Part shown: one piece after another, positions 8,397-16,465 of the stretch
Position numbering within the stretch: position 1 is the first letter of the stretch
Layout: every line of letters begins with the position of its first letter
Translations under genes and position numbers: made by a program
The notes under the pieces: model-generated
The model's database searches: none
What the model saw: only the letters and a program-made list of their open reading frames with translations
Told to the model about the DNA's origin: nothing
Assembly (NCBI GenBank): GCA_019114415.1
Contig: DXFO01000007.1
Coordinates: 1 to 64,000 of the forward strand
Length of the DNA stretch: 64,000 nucleotides
Direction of reading: 5' to 3'
Origin: Candidatus Gemmiger faecavium
Lineage (GTDB): Bacteria; Bacillota; Clostridia; Oscillospirales; Ruminococcaceae

Positions 8397-8963
8397 TCAG
8401 CCCCCGTAAAATATTACATTGCCCCGGTAGTAGGGGGCGGGGACCATGGTGCGGTAGAGTGTCTCCAGATCCCGGCGCAATACGGCGTCCTGTTCGTCCC
8501 CGCCGCAGGGCAGGGCGTAGATCTGGTAGCGCACCCCGAACAGTCGCCCTTCCATGGCCGTGGCCCGGGCTCCGGCGCGCAGGTAAAAGCCGATGCGCCG
8601 CCGGGCTTCGGCGGGGTCGGGGGCTTCGGCGGGGTGTTCGCACTCGATGAGCAGCGTCTTTTTGCGCGGAGCGTAGTATTCCGCCAGCGCCGTCAGTGCC
8701 CGGGTACCGGTCCCGTGGCCCCGCAGCTCGGGCAGTACCGCAAAGTAGTCCAGCAGCGCCGTTTCACAGTCGGGCAGCACCGTCTGCCAGGCGTAGGCCG
8801 CAAGGGCGCCGTTCTCATACAGGGCAAGGGGCTCATACAATCCCCGGCGCATAAGCCCCCGCACGGCGGCAAAGGGTTTCAGTTCCGACTCGGGAAAGTC
8901 CCGGGTCATCTGTTCGCGGTGGATGGTCTCGGCATCGGTTTCGTTCAGCAATCGGATCTGCAT
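8397..8963 (-). CDS. GNAT-family N-acetyltransferase
   Basis: 188 residues. The acetyl-CoA binding motif A is recognisable as LDYFAVLPELRGHGTGTRAL (R-G-H-G-T-G), followed by the LLIECEHP strand. The substrate is unknown. The start at 8963 follows AGGAGAG. The C-terminal part (GVRYQIYALPCGGD) is typical of stand-alone GNATs of Clostridia. It sits 54 bases upstream of spoVAC on the same strand, but there is no evidence that it belongs to sporulation. Confidence 0.8.
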   Translation of the reverse strand: MQIRLLNETDAETIHREQMTRDFPESELKPFAAVRGLMRRGLYEPLALYENGALAAYAWQTVLPDCETALLDYFAVLPELRGHGTGTRALTALAEYYAPRKKTLLIECEHPAEAPDPAEARRRIGFYLRAGARATAMEGRLFGVRYQIYALPCGGDEQDAVLRRDLETLYRTMVPAPYYRGNVIFYGG

Positions 8964-9045
8964 GGTGGGACTCTCCTTTCCCGGCAAAAGCCGGTCTCTC
9001 GACAGTATATCACAGCGGCGCGGCCAAAGCGAGGGCCTCTGCCCC

Positions 9046-9075
9046 TGTACACAACGCCCGGATTTCGTGTATAAT
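9046..9075 (+). promoter_or_regulatory. Promoter of prmA-rsmE
   Basis: TGTACA, an 18-base spacer and a perfect TATAAT (9070-9075), 35 bases before prmA. Confidence 0.55.
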
Positions 9076-9109
9076 GGGAACTATCAAACAGACACGGAGG
9101 GCATTCGCC

Positions 9110-10024
9110 ATGGAATGGACCGATATTCAAATCACGGTGCCGCAGCGCTGCGCCGAAACCGCCGAAGCCATCGCAACGATGGTGTCCAACGGCGGCATCT
9201 ATATTGAAGATTACAGCGACCTGGAACAGCAGTCCTGGGAGATCGCCCATGTGGACCTGATTGAGCAGGAACTGCTGGACAAGCCCCGGGACATCGTCAA
9301 GGTGCACATGTACCTTGCCCCGGATGAAAACCTTGCCGAGATCCTGCCCCTCTTCAAGGAGAGGCTGGAAGCGTCGGGCATCGAGTACAGCCTTGACACT
9401 ACCGGCGTGGAGCAGGAGGACTGGCAGAACGCCTGGAAGAAATATTATCACGCCATGGACATCGGCCAGCGCCTTGCCATCGTGCCCGGCTGGGAGGATT
9501 ACGACACCGACCGTATCCGCATCACCATGGACCCCGGCATGGCCTTCGGCACCGGCACCCATGAGACGACCTCCCTCTGCCTGGAACTGCTGGACCGCCT
9601 GGTCCAGGGCGGCGAGCGGGTGCTGGACATCGGTACCGGGTCGGGCATTCTGGCCATTGCGGCCCTCAAGCTGGGGGCCAGAGAGGCCGACGGCGTGGAC
9701 ATCGACCCCATGTGCGTGCGCACGGCGGGGGAGAACGCCCAGCGCAACGGCGTGACGGAGCATTTCCGCGTGCTGGTGGGCGATCTGTCCGACAAGGCGG
9801 AAGGCACCTATGACATCATCACCGCCAACATCGTGGCGGCTGCCATCCTGTCCCTGGCCCCGGCGGTGCCTGCCCTGATGGCGCCCGGTGCTGCCTTCAT
9901 CGCCTCGGGCATCATCGACGAGCGCAAGGATGAGGTCCTGGACGGCCTGCGCGCCGCCGGCCTTGCCCTCGAAGCCGTCTACGAAAAGCGCGGCTGGGTC
10001 TGCATCCTCTGCCGCAAGGCGTAA
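9110..10024 (+). CDS. prmA: Ribosomal protein L11 methyltransferase
   Basis: 304 residues. An N-terminal substrate-recognition domain (residues 1 to about 100) is followed by a Rossmann methyltransferase. The SAM-binding motif is VLDIGTGSGILAIAALKLGA and the family marker MDPGMAFGTGTHETT lies just before it; the NPPY-like loop is replaced by TANIVAAAI, as usual in PrmA. It trimethylates lysines and the N-terminus of L11. The ATG at 9110 has ACGGAGG upstream. It is followed 79 bases later by rsmE, a pairing conserved across Firmicutes. Confidence 0.96.
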   Translation: MEWTDIQITVPQRCAETAEAIATMVSNGGIYIEDYSDLEQQSWEIAHVDLIEQELLDKPRDIVKVHMYLAPDENLAEILPLFKERLEASGIEYSLDTTGVEQEDWQNAWKKYYHAMDIGQRLAIVPGWEDYDTDRIRITMDPGMAFGTGTHETTSLCLELLDRLVQGGERVLDIGTGSGILAIAALKLGAREADGVDIDPMCVRTAGENAQRNGVTEHFRVLVGDLSDKAEGTYDIITANIVAAAILSLAPAVPALMAPGAAFIASGIIDERKDEVLDGLRAAGLALEAVYEKRGWVCILCRKA

Positions 10025-10103
10025 AGATAGATACAAATAGAAATATTTTGTAAAAACAGTACGATTTGTATAGAAAACGTGCTGTCGGAAAAGAGGGAAC
10101 AAC

Positions 10104-10835
10104 TTGCCGCACCGCTATTTTACCACCGAGATCGGCTCCGGGCGCGCGGCGCTGACCGGATCGGATGCACACCATCTGGCCGACGTCATGCGCGGCCGGG
10201 TAGGGGATACGGTGATCTTGTGCGACGCCAACGCCGTGGAATACACCGGCACCATCACGTCGGTGCAGCCGGGCCGGGTGGAGTTCTCGGTCAGCGAGGG
10301 CTATCCCAGCGCCGCCGAGCCGGACGTCCAGGTCACGCTCTATGTGGGCTACCCCAAACAGGGCAAGCTGGAGGACATCATCCGCCACAGCGTGGAGCTT
10401 GGGGTCCACCGGGTCGTGCCGTTTTTCAGCCGCTACTGTGTGGCGGCGCCCAAAAAGGAGGAGGTCAAGCGGGAACGGTATGCCCGCGTGGCCGTGGAGG
10501 CCGCCAAGCAGTGCGGCAGGGGCATCCTGCCCGAGGTCAGCCTGCCGCTGCCCGATTTTGCCTCGGTCTGTGCCGAGCTGAAAGACTACGACCGCGCCCT
10601 CTTCTTTTATGAGTGCGGCGGCAGTCCGCTGCGCAGCCTGCTGGGGCAGGAGGGGGCGGTGCGCCGCATTGCCCTCATCACCGGCAGCGAGGGCGGCTTC
10701 TCCCCCGAGGAGGCGGAACTGGCCGCCGCGGCGGGGGCGCAGACGGTGGGTCTTGGTCCCCGCATCCTGCGGTGCGAGACCGCGCCGTTGGCCGCGCTGG
10801 CTGCCGTCATGACCCTGACGGGAAATCTGGAATAA
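10104..10835 (+). CDS. rsmE: 16S rRNA (uracil-1498-N3)-methyltransferase
   Basis: 243 residues of the SPOUT-fold RsmE family. The N-terminal PUA-like part begins PHRYFTTE; the C-terminal knot carries LITGSEGGFSPEEAEL and LGPRILRCETAPLAAL, both diagnostic. It methylates U1498 of 16S rRNA after 30S assembly. The start is a TTG at 10104 with AAGAGGGA upstream; no nearby ATG fits. It is co-oriented with prmA. Confidence 0.95.
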   Translation: MPHRYFTTEIGSGRAALTGSDAHHLADVMRGRVGDTVILCDANAVEYTGTITSVQPGRVEFSVSEGYPSAAEPDVQVTLYVGYPKQGKLEDIIRHSVELGVHRVVPFFSRYCVAAPKKEEVKRERYARVAVEAAKQCGRGILPEVSLPLPDFASVCAELKDYDRALFFYECGGSPLRSLLGQEGAVRRIALITGSEGGFSPEEAELAAAAGAQTVGLGPRILRCETAPLAALAAVMTLTGNLE

Positions 10836-10981
10836 GGCCTTGCCCGCCCGTATTCTATGCATTTTTGAGAAAAATTGCGACGAAACAGAAAATAAACATG
10901 GATACGTGATTTGTTCAAAAGTACTGGCCTGTTATTGACAAAGAAAATCATTTTTGTCTCCAATTTTTTACAGGTTTGCCG

Positions 10982-11010
10982 TTGTATTCCCCCGCAGGGT
11001 CGGGTATAAT
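10982..11010 (+). promoter_or_regulatory. Promoter of the small membrane gene and M23 block
   Basis: TTGTAT (10982-10987), a 17-base spacer and perfect TATAAT (11005-11010). The 258 bases between rsmE and the next gene otherwise hold a second unpaired TTGACA at 10935 and no ORF. Confidence 0.6.
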
Positions 11011-11093
11011 AAAACCAATCTGACCGCGTCCGGCCCCGCCGGCGCAGGGAAGCGCCGCACCGGGCGGCGCAACGCAAGGGAGGTTGAACCACC

Positions 11094-11318
11094 ATGATGA
11101 AAAAGTCTACTTTTGGTGCCGCGCTGGCGTTTCTGGCTGCTGCTGCGGGCGTTTTGACCGCAGTCGCGCTGTATCTGCGTCGCCGTGAGCAGGAGCTTGA
11201 CGAGTACGAAAAGCTGCTGTTCAGCGATGAATATGACGATGAGGAAGAGGATGACACCGCTTCCGCAGATGCCGAGCCCATGGCCGACCCCGACACGGAC
11301 TCCGACATTTCGTTCTGA
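11094..11318 (+). CDS. Small single-pass membrane protein with acidic tail
   Basis: 74 residues, not assigned to a family. After MMKKS there is one hydrophobic helix (about residues 6-27), then RRR, then a strongly acidic C-terminal tail (EYDDEEEDDTASADAEP and more). By the positive-inside rule the basic stretch after the helix suggests that the acidic tail is cytoplasmic. GGAGG lies about 12 bases before the ATG. It is followed by a terminator and then the two M23-like genes. The role is unknown; a small anchor or regulatory protein is possible. Confidence 0.65.
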   Translation: MMKKSTFGAALAFLAAAAGVLTAVALYLRRREQELDEYEKLLFSDEYDDEEEDDTASADAEPMADPDTDSDISF

Positions 11319-11332
11319 AAAAGTTCTGTCTG

Positions 11333-11387
11333 GCCGGGTGGCCGCCGGCGCACGGCGACGTGCGGCCGGCGGACATCCGGCTTTTTT
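11333..11387 (+). terminator. Terminator or attenuator after the small membrane gene
   Basis: A long GC-rich hairpin with outer stem GCCGG/CCGGC and inner CCGCCGGCGCACG/CGTGCGGCCGGCGG is followed by TTTTTT. It separates the small gene from the M23-like gene 57 bases later. Confidence 0.8.
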
Positions 11388-11444
11388 ACATCTGAGCCAG
11401 CCCCGCAGGACGTCTGACACCGCGGGACCGGGAGGAATTTTGCA

Positions 11445-12698
11445 ATGAAAAGGCTGTTACTTTGGCTGCTCATGGTGGTGCTGTTTGTGGCACTGCTGCT
11501 GGGCGGCACGGTCGGCGCCTTCTACTATATGACCGGGGAGGACGACATGCCGGAGGAAAATGTGACCTTCGGCGGCGTTGCCCTGCAAAACGTCGGCTAT
11601 GAATGGAAGGTACCCATTTTCGGCGGCGTTGTCTACAAGAGTTTTTATTCCCCGGCGACCCTCACCGAGCAAAAGCTGGGGGATTTCGGTGACACCCGGC
11701 CGGAACTGGTCCTGCCCTCCTGGGTCAGCCAGGCGGACATGTCCCTGACCGGCCCCGACGGCACCACGGTGTTCCAGGGCACGGCCCAGGACTACGCCGA
11801 TTTCGTCTACACCGCCAACGGCCAGTACACCATGAGCCTGACCCTGCGTCAGCTCAGCGAGGAAAAGCCGGCCAAACCTTTGGGATGGTATCTGTATCAG
11901 GCCAACTTCACCGTCAACTTTCAACCGGAAGTGACCCTCAGCTCCGAGCGGGCGGTGCAGGGCGACGTGGTCGCCATTCTGCTGACCGGCATTGTGGGGG
12001 ACGGCACCCCCACCGCCGAGACCGACCTGGGCAATGTCTGGTTCCATCCCGTCAACGGCGGCTGGATGGGGTACATCCCCGTCACCTACAACACCGAGGG
12101 CGGCAAACATGACATCATCGTCCGCTGCGGCGACACCGAACTGCAGGTCACGCTGACCGTCAGCGCCAAGCAGTACGGCAATATGGTGAGCGAACCCTCC
12201 GAGCCTGCCAGTGCGGCGGCCTCCGAGCAATATCGCAACGCCATCTGGCCGCTGTACGAGTCGTCGGAGGAGGGTAAACTCTGGTCCGGCAACTTCCAGG
12301 CCCCCAGCACGGGCGGCATTGCGGTCAATTACGGCACCATCTACATGGTGGACGGCACCCGGGACGGGCAGTCCACCGGCCTGACCTACGCGGCCCCCAA
12401 CGGCAGCGATGTGTTCGCGCCCCAGGCGGGCAAGGTCGTCTACGCCGGTACGCTGGAAGTCAGCGGCGGCACGGTGGTCATTGACCACGGCTGCGGCGTC
12501 AAGAGTTACCTCTTCGGCCTGGGTGAGGTCACGGCCCAGCGCGGCCAGACCGTCGCCAAGGGCGATGTGGTGGGCAAGGCCACCGATCAGCACGACCTGA
12601 TCTATGAGGTCCGTATCGGCAACAAGTCGGTGGACCCCGAAAAGATCATTTCGGGCAAGAGCGGCCTTCAGTACAAGGAAAATCTGTCCATACAGTAA
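11445..12698 (+). CDS. Membrane-anchored M23-like (LytM-fold) protein, zinc site lost
   Basis: 417 residues: a signal-anchor helix (residues 3-29), two beta-rich extracellular regions to about 245, a linker, and a C-terminal M23 fold (about 300-405; ATG-distal motifs VFAPQAGKVVYAG, VVIDHGCGVKSYL, AQRGQTVAKGDVVG, YEVRIGNKSVDP). The usual H-x3-D ligand pair is replaced in QSTGLTYA, and H-x-H before the YEV strand is replaced by D-L-I. It therefore cannot bind catalytic zinc as the active enzymes do. SpoIIQ-like scaffolds are one known class of inactive M23 proteins. It is 42 bases from a longer paralogue. AGGAGG-like GGGAGGA precedes the ATG. Confidence 0.8.
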   Translation: MKRLLLWLLMVVLFVALLLGGTVGAFYYMTGEDDMPEENVTFGGVALQNVGYEWKVPIFGGVVYKSFYSPATLTEQKLGDFGDTRPELVLPSWVSQADMSLTGPDGTTVFQGTAQDYADFVYTANGQYTMSLTLRQLSEEKPAKPLGWYLYQANFTVNFQPEVTLSSERAVQGDVVAILLTGIVGDGTPTAETDLGNVWFHPVNGGWMGYIPVTYNTEGGKHDIIVRCGDTELQVTLTVSAKQYGNMVSEPSEPASAAASEQYRNAIWPLYESSEEGKLWSGNFQAPSTGGIAVNYGTIYMVDGTRDGQSTGLTYAAPNGSDVFAPQAGKVVYAGTLEVSGGTVVIDHGCGVKSYLFGLGEVTAQRGQTVAKGDVVGKATDQHDLIYEVRIGNKSVDPEKIISGKSGLQYKENLSIQ

Positions 12699-12740
12699 TA
12701 TAGCGTTTTAGTGTTCAGCAAACAGTCAGGGTGGCAAAGT

Positions 12741-14759
12741 ATGAGCGAAGAAAAGCAGGAAAGTACGGCACAGCAGCCGAAAGCCGGTACGCCGCAGGCG
12801 GCACAGCATACGGCTGCGGACAGTGACGGCAAAGCGGGCGGCACGCAGCAGAAAACCGATGCCAGGCCCGGGTCCGACGGGCAGGACCGGAAAAAGACCG
12901 GCGGCACCAGCAGTTCCCGCCGTCGCCGCAAGCGGAACAAATCCGCCCGCAAGGGGCGCACGGGGAACTCTGCCCAGGAAAAGGGCGGACAGCAGCATAA
13001 ACAGCAGCCCGCCAAGACTCCGGACAGCCCGGCGGAGGAGAAAACTCCGGCTCCGACGGAAGAAAAAACTTCCCCGACCGAGAAACAGCCGGCAGCACCG
13101 GCGGAAAAAACGCAGGTTTCTCCCGCCGCGGAAGAGCGGAAAGAACCGGACGCAAAACCGGCCCATCCCCATGAGGACAAGCAGCCGGACAAGGCCGGCA
13201 ACGAGGAAGAACCCGCAAAGCCCCGGCCCGAGCAGGAGACCCCTCCCGCCTGGCCGGTGGACGCCGATGCGCAGGCGGAAGAGGAGGCCCATGTTCCGGA
13301 TGAAGCGGAACAGGCCCGTCTGGCCGAGATCACCCGCACGGTGCAGGTCTCGGTAGAGCAGATCCTGGCCGGGGCGGAACAGGCCGCGGCCCAGAACGAG
13401 TACGCCGACGACGAGTCGGAGGAGGACTTTGACGAGCCCCGGACCGCCGCAGACCGTGCGGGAGATATGGGGCGCAGCCTGGCCCGCTGGCTGGTGCTGG
13501 TGCTGGGAGCGATCCTGCTCATTGCGGTCGTGGGCGTGGGCTGGCTGTATGTCAACGCCTCGGACGAGTCCATCCCCGAACTGACCGTCACCTTTGACGG
13601 GCAGACGGTGGAGACGGCCTCCTACAGCTGGCATGTGCCGGTGGTGGGCAACAGCTTCAAGCGCACCTACGCCAAGACCCTTCACCGCGATCCCATTGAA
13701 CTGACCGAAACGGTGGATACCTCCGCCCCGCGACTGACGGTGTCGCCTTCCGGGTATCAGACGGAAGTGACCATCACCGACGCCGAGGAAGAGGAGATCT
13801 TTACCGGCACCCTCAACGAGTACCGCAAGTTCGTGTTCCCGGCCAACGGCACCTACACCATCGAACTGGTGGTCAGCACCGAGACCGGCTCCGACCGCAA
13901 CGCAGCGGTCAGCGGCAAACAGACCTACCTGTTCACCTTTGAGATCGGCATCCGTCCCACCATCCGCCTGAATACGCGGACGGTAGCCCAGGGCGGCGTG
14001 GCCAGCATCCGTGTCTCCAACCTGCAGACAGACCAGGCGCCCACCCTGTCCGGGACGCTGCGGGGGACCGACTTTTTCGCACTGGGAGATGCCTGGTGGG
14101 CGTTCGTGCCCATCCCCTCGAATCAGGCCCAGGGCGGCTACACCCTGATGGTCCAGGCCGACGGCTACACCGAGGAACTGGAACTCAGCGTGACCGCCGG
14201 AGAGTTCGGATACAGTGATGTCTCCAGCAAGAGCCGCCGGGTCACACCCTACCTGGGACCGGAAGGTACCCCAGCGGAAGTGCAGGCGCTTCTGACTACC
14301 GCAGACCCCCAGCTTTACTGGGCAGACAGCGGGTTCGCGCTGCCTTTCCAGCGCTCGGTGGAGGTAAAGCTCGCCTACGGCGCGCCCGAATATGTGGGCC
14401 GTACCCGCAACGAGCGCACTGCCAATATCGACAACGGCACCGGCCGTCATGCCGATAACGTTGTGGTCACCACCCGCTGGGGCGACACCCTTGTCAGCCC
14501 CGCCGACGGCCGCGTTCTGCTGGCCGGGGATCTGGGCGATACCGCAGGCAACACCGTCGTCATTGAGCACGGCGCCGGGGTCAAGACCATTTTCTACGGA
14601 CTGGGGTCCGTGGGGGTCAAGGCCGGGGACAAGGTCAAGCAGGGCGACGACATCGGAACCACCGTCAGCAGCACCATTGTGGAAGTCCGCATCGGTGACG
14701 TGGCCGTGGAACCCCTCAGTGTTCTGCGCGGCGAGTGCGGCGCACTGCAGGTGGGCTGA
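12741..14759 (+). CDS. Second M23-like protein with long charged cytoplasmic region
   Basis: 672 residues. Residues 1 to about 235 are low-complexity and charged (Lys, Glu, Pro, Gln; a KRNKSARKGR basic patch near 60), then one transmembrane helix (about 251-273), then an extracellular part collinear with the preceding gene (TVTFDGQTVETASYSWHVP against VTFGGVALQNVGYEWKVP). The C-terminal M23 fold (WGDTLVSPADGRVL, VVIEHGAGVKT, VEVRIGDVAVEP) again lacks the H-x3-D and H-x-H zinc ligands. The ATG at 12741 is preferred; a GTG at 12711 has no ribosome site. The pair is probably a duplication; location suggests a cell-envelope or sporulation scaffold, an inference. Confidence 0.8.
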   Translation: MSEEKQESTAQQPKAGTPQAAQHTAADSDGKAGGTQQKTDARPGSDGQDRKKTGGTSSSRRRRKRNKSARKGRTGNSAQEKGGQQHKQQPAKTPDSPAEEKTPAPTEEKTSPTEKQPAAPAEKTQVSPAAEERKEPDAKPAHPHEDKQPDKAGNEEEPAKPRPEQETPPAWPVDADAQAEEEAHVPDEAEQARLAEITRTVQVSVEQILAGAEQAAAQNEYADDESEEDFDEPRTAADRAGDMGRSLARWLVLVLGAILLIAVVGVGWLYVNASDESIPELTVTFDGQTVETASYSWHVPVVGNSFKRTYAKTLHRDPIELTETVDTSAPRLTVSPSGYQTEVTITDAEEEEIFTGTLNEYRKFVFPANGTYTIELVVSTETGSDRNAAVSGKQTYLFTFEIGIRPTIRLNTRTVAQGGVASIRVSNLQTDQAPTLSGTLRGTDFFALGDAWWAFVPIPSNQAQGGYTLMVQADGYTEELELSVTAGEFGYSDVSSKSRRVTPYLGPEGTPAEVQALLTTADPQLYWADSGFALPFQRSVEVKLAYGAPEYVGRTRNERTANIDNGTGRHADNVVVTTRWGDTLVSPADGRVLLAGDLGDTAGNTVVIEHGAGVKTIFYGLGSVGVKAGDKVKQGDDIGTTVSSTIVEVRIGDVAVEPLSVLRGECGALQVG

Positions 14760-14788
14760 TTTCCCACAATTTGATCCAACAAGATGCA

Positions 14789-14842
14789 AGACCGGAAGGT
14801 CTCCCTCCTCCAAACGGGGAGCGGAGCCTTCCGGTCTTTTTT
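14789..14842 (+). terminator. Terminator of the M23-like pair
   Basis: AAGACCGGAAGG pairs with CCTTCCGGTCTT, followed by TTTT. Confidence 0.9.
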
Positions 14843-14909
14843 GCGCCCCGCCGCCCGCACCACATGGGCCGCCCCGGCATAGCATGGGATGAATGCCGGG
14901 GGTGAGAAT

Positions 14910-15698
14910 ATGCAAAAAACATTCTGCATCGTGGGCACCGATGCGCGTCAGCGTGCGGCGGCCCGGGCTTTGCAGCGCGCCGGGTACGCCGTGACCGGGG
15001 CCGAGAGCGCAGGCAACGCCGATTATATCCTTCTGCCCATGCCGCTGGACGCGGGCAAGGCGGATCTGGCCCGGATCTTGCGTGCGGCAAGGCCGGGAAC
15101 GCTGGCCCTTGGGGGCAAGGTCAGTCCGCCGGTCCAGGCCGCTGCCGATGCGGCAGGGATCGAGCTCATCGATTATTTTCAGCGGCCGGAACTTGCCAGC
15201 CTCAATGCCGTCCCCACCGCGGAAGGCTGCATCTGCCTTCTGATGCAGCTGCGGGAACGGACCATCTGGCAAAGCCCCATTTTGGTCCTGGGCTATGGCA
15301 AAGTGGGGCGGGCGGTGGCCCGCAGGCTGCAGGTCCTGGGAGGGCGGGTCACGGTGGCGGCGCGCTCGTCGGAACAGCGGGCGGGGGCAAGGTGTGCGGG
15401 CTGCCGTGCGGCGGACCTGACCCAGCTGTGCCGCCTCCTGCCGGGATTTGACGCCGTGGTCAATACCATCCCCGCGCCGGTCCTGGGAAAAGGCGAACTG
15501 GCCTGCCTGCCGGCGGGGGCGCTGGTCATCGACCTGGCCAGTATGCCGGGCGGTACGGATTTTGCCGCCGCCAGGGCGCTGGGTATCCGCGCCGAGCACG
15601 CCCTCAGCCTGCCCGCCCGCTGTGCGCCCCAGACAGCCGGGGAACTGGTGGCGGATACCGTCCTGAATATCCTTGAGGAGAGGGGAGAAACCATATGA
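14910..15698 (+). CDS. dpaA: Dipicolinate synthase subunit A
   Basis: 262 residues of the SpoVFA family, the oxidoreductase-like subunit that makes dipicolinate from dihydrodipicolinate-pathway intermediates in the mother cell. The second half holds a Rossmann nucleotide-binding motif ILVLGYGKVGRAVARRL (about residues 126-142). The AVVNTIPAPVLGKGEL and LVIDLASMPGGTDF segments are family-typical. The ATG at 14910 has GGGGGTGAG upstream. It is about 30 residues shorter than the B. subtilis protein, mostly at the N-terminus. Its stop overlaps dpaB by four bases (ATGA). Confidence 0.92.
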   Translation: MQKTFCIVGTDARQRAAARALQRAGYAVTGAESAGNADYILLPMPLDAGKADLARILRAARPGTLALGGKVSPPVQAAADAAGIELIDYFQRPELASLNAVPTAEGCICLLMQLRERTIWQSPILVLGYGKVGRAVARRLQVLGGRVTVAARSSEQRAGARCAGCRAADLTQLCRLLPGFDAVVNTIPAPVLGKGELACLPAGALVIDLASMPGGTDFAAARALGIRAEHALSLPARCAPQTAGELVADTVLNILEERGETI

Positions 15699-16282
15699 AT
15701 CAGCGCATTGACCTGCCGCGCACCGTGGTGTTTGCCCTGTGCGGCAGTTTCTGTACCTTTGACGCGGTCATGCCGCAGATCGAACGCCTGACCGCACGGG
15801 GGTGGGATGTGCTGCCGCTGCTGAGTTTTTCGGCGGGCAGCATGGACACCCGTTTCGGCCGTGCCGGTGACTGGCGTGCCAAACTGGAGGAGTTGACGGG
15901 CCACCACCCCATCGACAGCATCCAGGGGGCGGAACCGCTTGGCCCGGCGGGCATGGCCTGCGCCATGATCGTGGCGCCCTGTACCGGCACCACCCTGGCC
16001 CGGCTGGCTCTGGGCCTGAGTGATACCCCCGTCACCATGGGGGTCAAAAGTATGCTCCGGGGCGGTCTGCCCATTATTCTGGCGCCCTCCACCAACGACG
16101 GCCTGGGGGCCAGCGCGGGCAACATTGCGGCCCTTTTGCAGCGCAAGCATTTCTATTTTGTGCCCTTTGGCCAGGACGACAGCTACAAAAAGCCGTGCAG
16201 CCTGAAAAGCGACATGAACCTTTTGCCCGACACGCTGGACTGCGCCTTGCGGGGCATCCAGCTCCAGCCGCTGCTTTTGTGA
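15695..16282 (+). CDS. dpaB: Dipicolinate synthase subunit B
   Basis: 195 residues of the SpoVFB flavoprotein-like family. Characteristic segments are VVFALCGSFCTF near the N-terminus, the CTGTTLARLALG loop, APSTNDGLGASAGNIA and the FVPFGQDDSYKKP motif. It pairs with DpaA to form dipicolinate synthase for spore core loading. It overlaps dpaA by ATGA, with GAGGAGAGGGGAG upstream, so the two are translationally coupled. Confidence 0.95.
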   Translation: MNQRIDLPRTVVFALCGSFCTFDAVMPQIERLTARGWDVLPLLSFSAGSMDTRFGRAGDWRAKLEELTGHHPIDSIQGAEPLGPAGMACAMIVAPCTGTTLARLALGLSDTPVTMGVKSMLRGGLPIILAPSTNDGLGASAGNIAALLQRKHFYFVPFGQDDSYKKPCSLKSDMNLLPDTLDCALRGIQLQPLLL

Positions 16283-16465
16283 GGGCGCAGGCAAAAAATC
16301 TTTGCCGCGGGGGCCTGTATCCTGTGGCCGCGCGGCGGTTTGCGGCATATAGTGGAATGTTGAGCGGTTTCCGGGCGGAGAATGCCGCGGGAACGCAATG
16401 GGGAGCAAGCGCAGGGGAGCCACAGCTTTGCTGCGCTCTCTGCCAAACTGAGGAGGCGGTGGGGC

